Source: a virus
Reading direction: 5' to 3' (one strand)
DNA: 21,734 bases
Virus record (IMG/VR): IMGVR_UViG_3300031902_000060
Span: 1-21,734 of that record
The position numbers were made by a program, and so were the translations under genes. The notes under the pieces are model-generated. The model was not told where the DNA came from. It saw nothing but the letters and a program-made list of their open reading frames with translations, and did not search any database. Below, piece after piece: positions 21,262-21,734 of this stretch (position 1 is its first letter; each line of letters begins with the position of its first letter).

Positions 21262-21734
21262 CTACCACGGGGATGACACAGGCACGAGAGTGTCCACCGA
21301 GCCACCGAGATATGTGTCAGGGCCGTAGTTGGCATACGCGAAATGCTGCTGCCCAACGTACGGGGTGCCCATTGAATAGACGCCATTGGAATCTGTGGTG
21401 CAGGTGCCAACAAGCTGCTTCGTGGATGTTAGATAAAACACCAGCGTAGCCCCTGCGAGTGGGTTGCTGGACCCATCCACACATATCCCGTGAATGAAGT
21501 AGTTGCGCATCGCGCCAGTGTCGCCATTGGAAGGATCGTCATATCCACCACTGACGGAATCTACGTCGTTGCCCCCAAACATGTGCGTAGTCTGCGACGG
21601 ATCGCCGCACAGAAAGCCCGGCCTAGACCAGCCGTTCAAGTATGAGAACTGACCTGCCGAACGCAGCCCACGACTTTGATAGATGAACGCATGCCGTGGC
21701 AGCCAATAGTCGCTCTTGTCCTCATCCTGCAGCG
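21262..21734 (-). CDS. virion-associated protein with Ig/CarboxypepD_reg-like domain, partial (156 aa visible)
   Basis: The frame is open to the right window edge; a TTG at 21637-21639 is an internal codon, not a clear start. The visible part reads YWLPRHAFIYQSRGLRSAGQFSYL, continues GDPSQTTHMFGGNDVD, and ends with a domain IHGICVDGSSNPLAGATLVFY followed by LVGTCTTDSNGVYSM. The G-x-V/C-x-D-x-x-x-x-PLAGA-T-V-x-x-Y ... G-x-x-x-TDSNG-x-Y pattern is typical of carboxypeptidase-regulatory-like or Ig-like beta-sandwich domains, which occur in many virion and surface proteins. The stop is TAG at 21262-21264 (minus strand), three bases before the next GTG. The upstream gene continues beyond the window. 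Confidence 0.7.
   Translation of the reverse strand, partial: LQDEDKSDYWLPRHAFIYQSRGLRSAGQFSYLNGWSRPGFLCGDPSQTTHMFGGNDVDSVSGGYDDPSNGDTGAMRNYFIHGICVDGSSNPLAGATLVFYLTSTKQLVGTCTTDSNGVYSMGTPYVGQQHFAYANYGPDTYLGGSVDTLVPVSSPW

Noticed and set aside
9761-21734. Diversity-generating retroelement acting on the repeat or tail genes
   Set aside because: No reverse transcriptase motif (for example a YxDD box in a suitable gene) and no template/variable repeat pair rich in adenine changes was seen in the window.
1-21734. tRNA genes, integrase and attachment sites
   Set aside because: No cloverleaf-like segment with a GTTC-type T arm, no integrase motif and no convincing attachment core repeat was found by eye; a covariance search would be the decisive test.

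Overview
The window is part of the genome of a tailed double-stranded DNA bacteriophage (Caudoviricetes), or of a prophage of one. It has tightly packed genes, frequent 1- and 4-base stop/start overlaps, a phage replication module and a long block of virion proteins. I see no ribosomal or tRNA gene, integrase, insertion sequence, CRISPR array or host housekeeping gene. High GC, strong GGAG-type ribosome binding sites and the style of the accessory genes suit a Gram-negative, probably proteobacterial host. That host call is inference.

Layout. (1) Bases 1-2031, plus strand: a run of small early or accessory genes. They are the 3' end of a DUF6378-like gene, a 69-residue protein, an apparently frameshifted tiny membrane peptide, a shrunken DUF4224-like protein, two coiled-coil proteins (the second perhaps carrying an Ea22-like domain), a small Cys/His protein and a 46-residue membrane protein. 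(2) Bases 2028-9210, plus strand: the DNA-metabolism module. It holds a VRR-NUC nuclease, a SNF2-type helicase, two small conserved proteins, a candidate ssDNA-binding protein with four cysteines and an acidic tail, a helix-turn-helix regulator behind a terminator, and a 985-residue primase-helicase (AEP primase, Cys cluster, DUF927/SF3-like ATPase). (3) Bases 9211-9664, plus strand: a promoter with an overlapping 8-bp inverted repeat drives a small Ala/Thr-rich coiled-coil gene that has two in-frame starts. (4) Bases 9665-9760: the convergent junction, with a strong minus-strand terminator and two further hairpins. (5) Bases 9761-21734, minus strand: a virion and tail-associated operon read right to left. 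It holds a partial protein with an Ig/CarboxypepD_reg-like domain, a 1137-residue repeat protein, a 426-residue virion protein, two tandem paralogues (150 and 146 residues), a 937-residue protein of unknown family, a 378-residue LP-repeat protein and a 636-residue coiled-coil structural protein.

How it may work together. The plus-strand module would unwind, prime, coat and process phage DNA, and the minus-strand operon would supply late structural proteins. The two converge at about 9.7 kb. The most distinctive features are the approximately 20-residue repeat arrays in two of the late proteins, the promoter/operator-like element before 9275, the possible ssDNA-binding protein, and the degenerate or frameshifted small genes at the left end. 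No DNA polymerase, terminase, portal or capsid gene lies in the window, so the phage type cannot be fixed from here.
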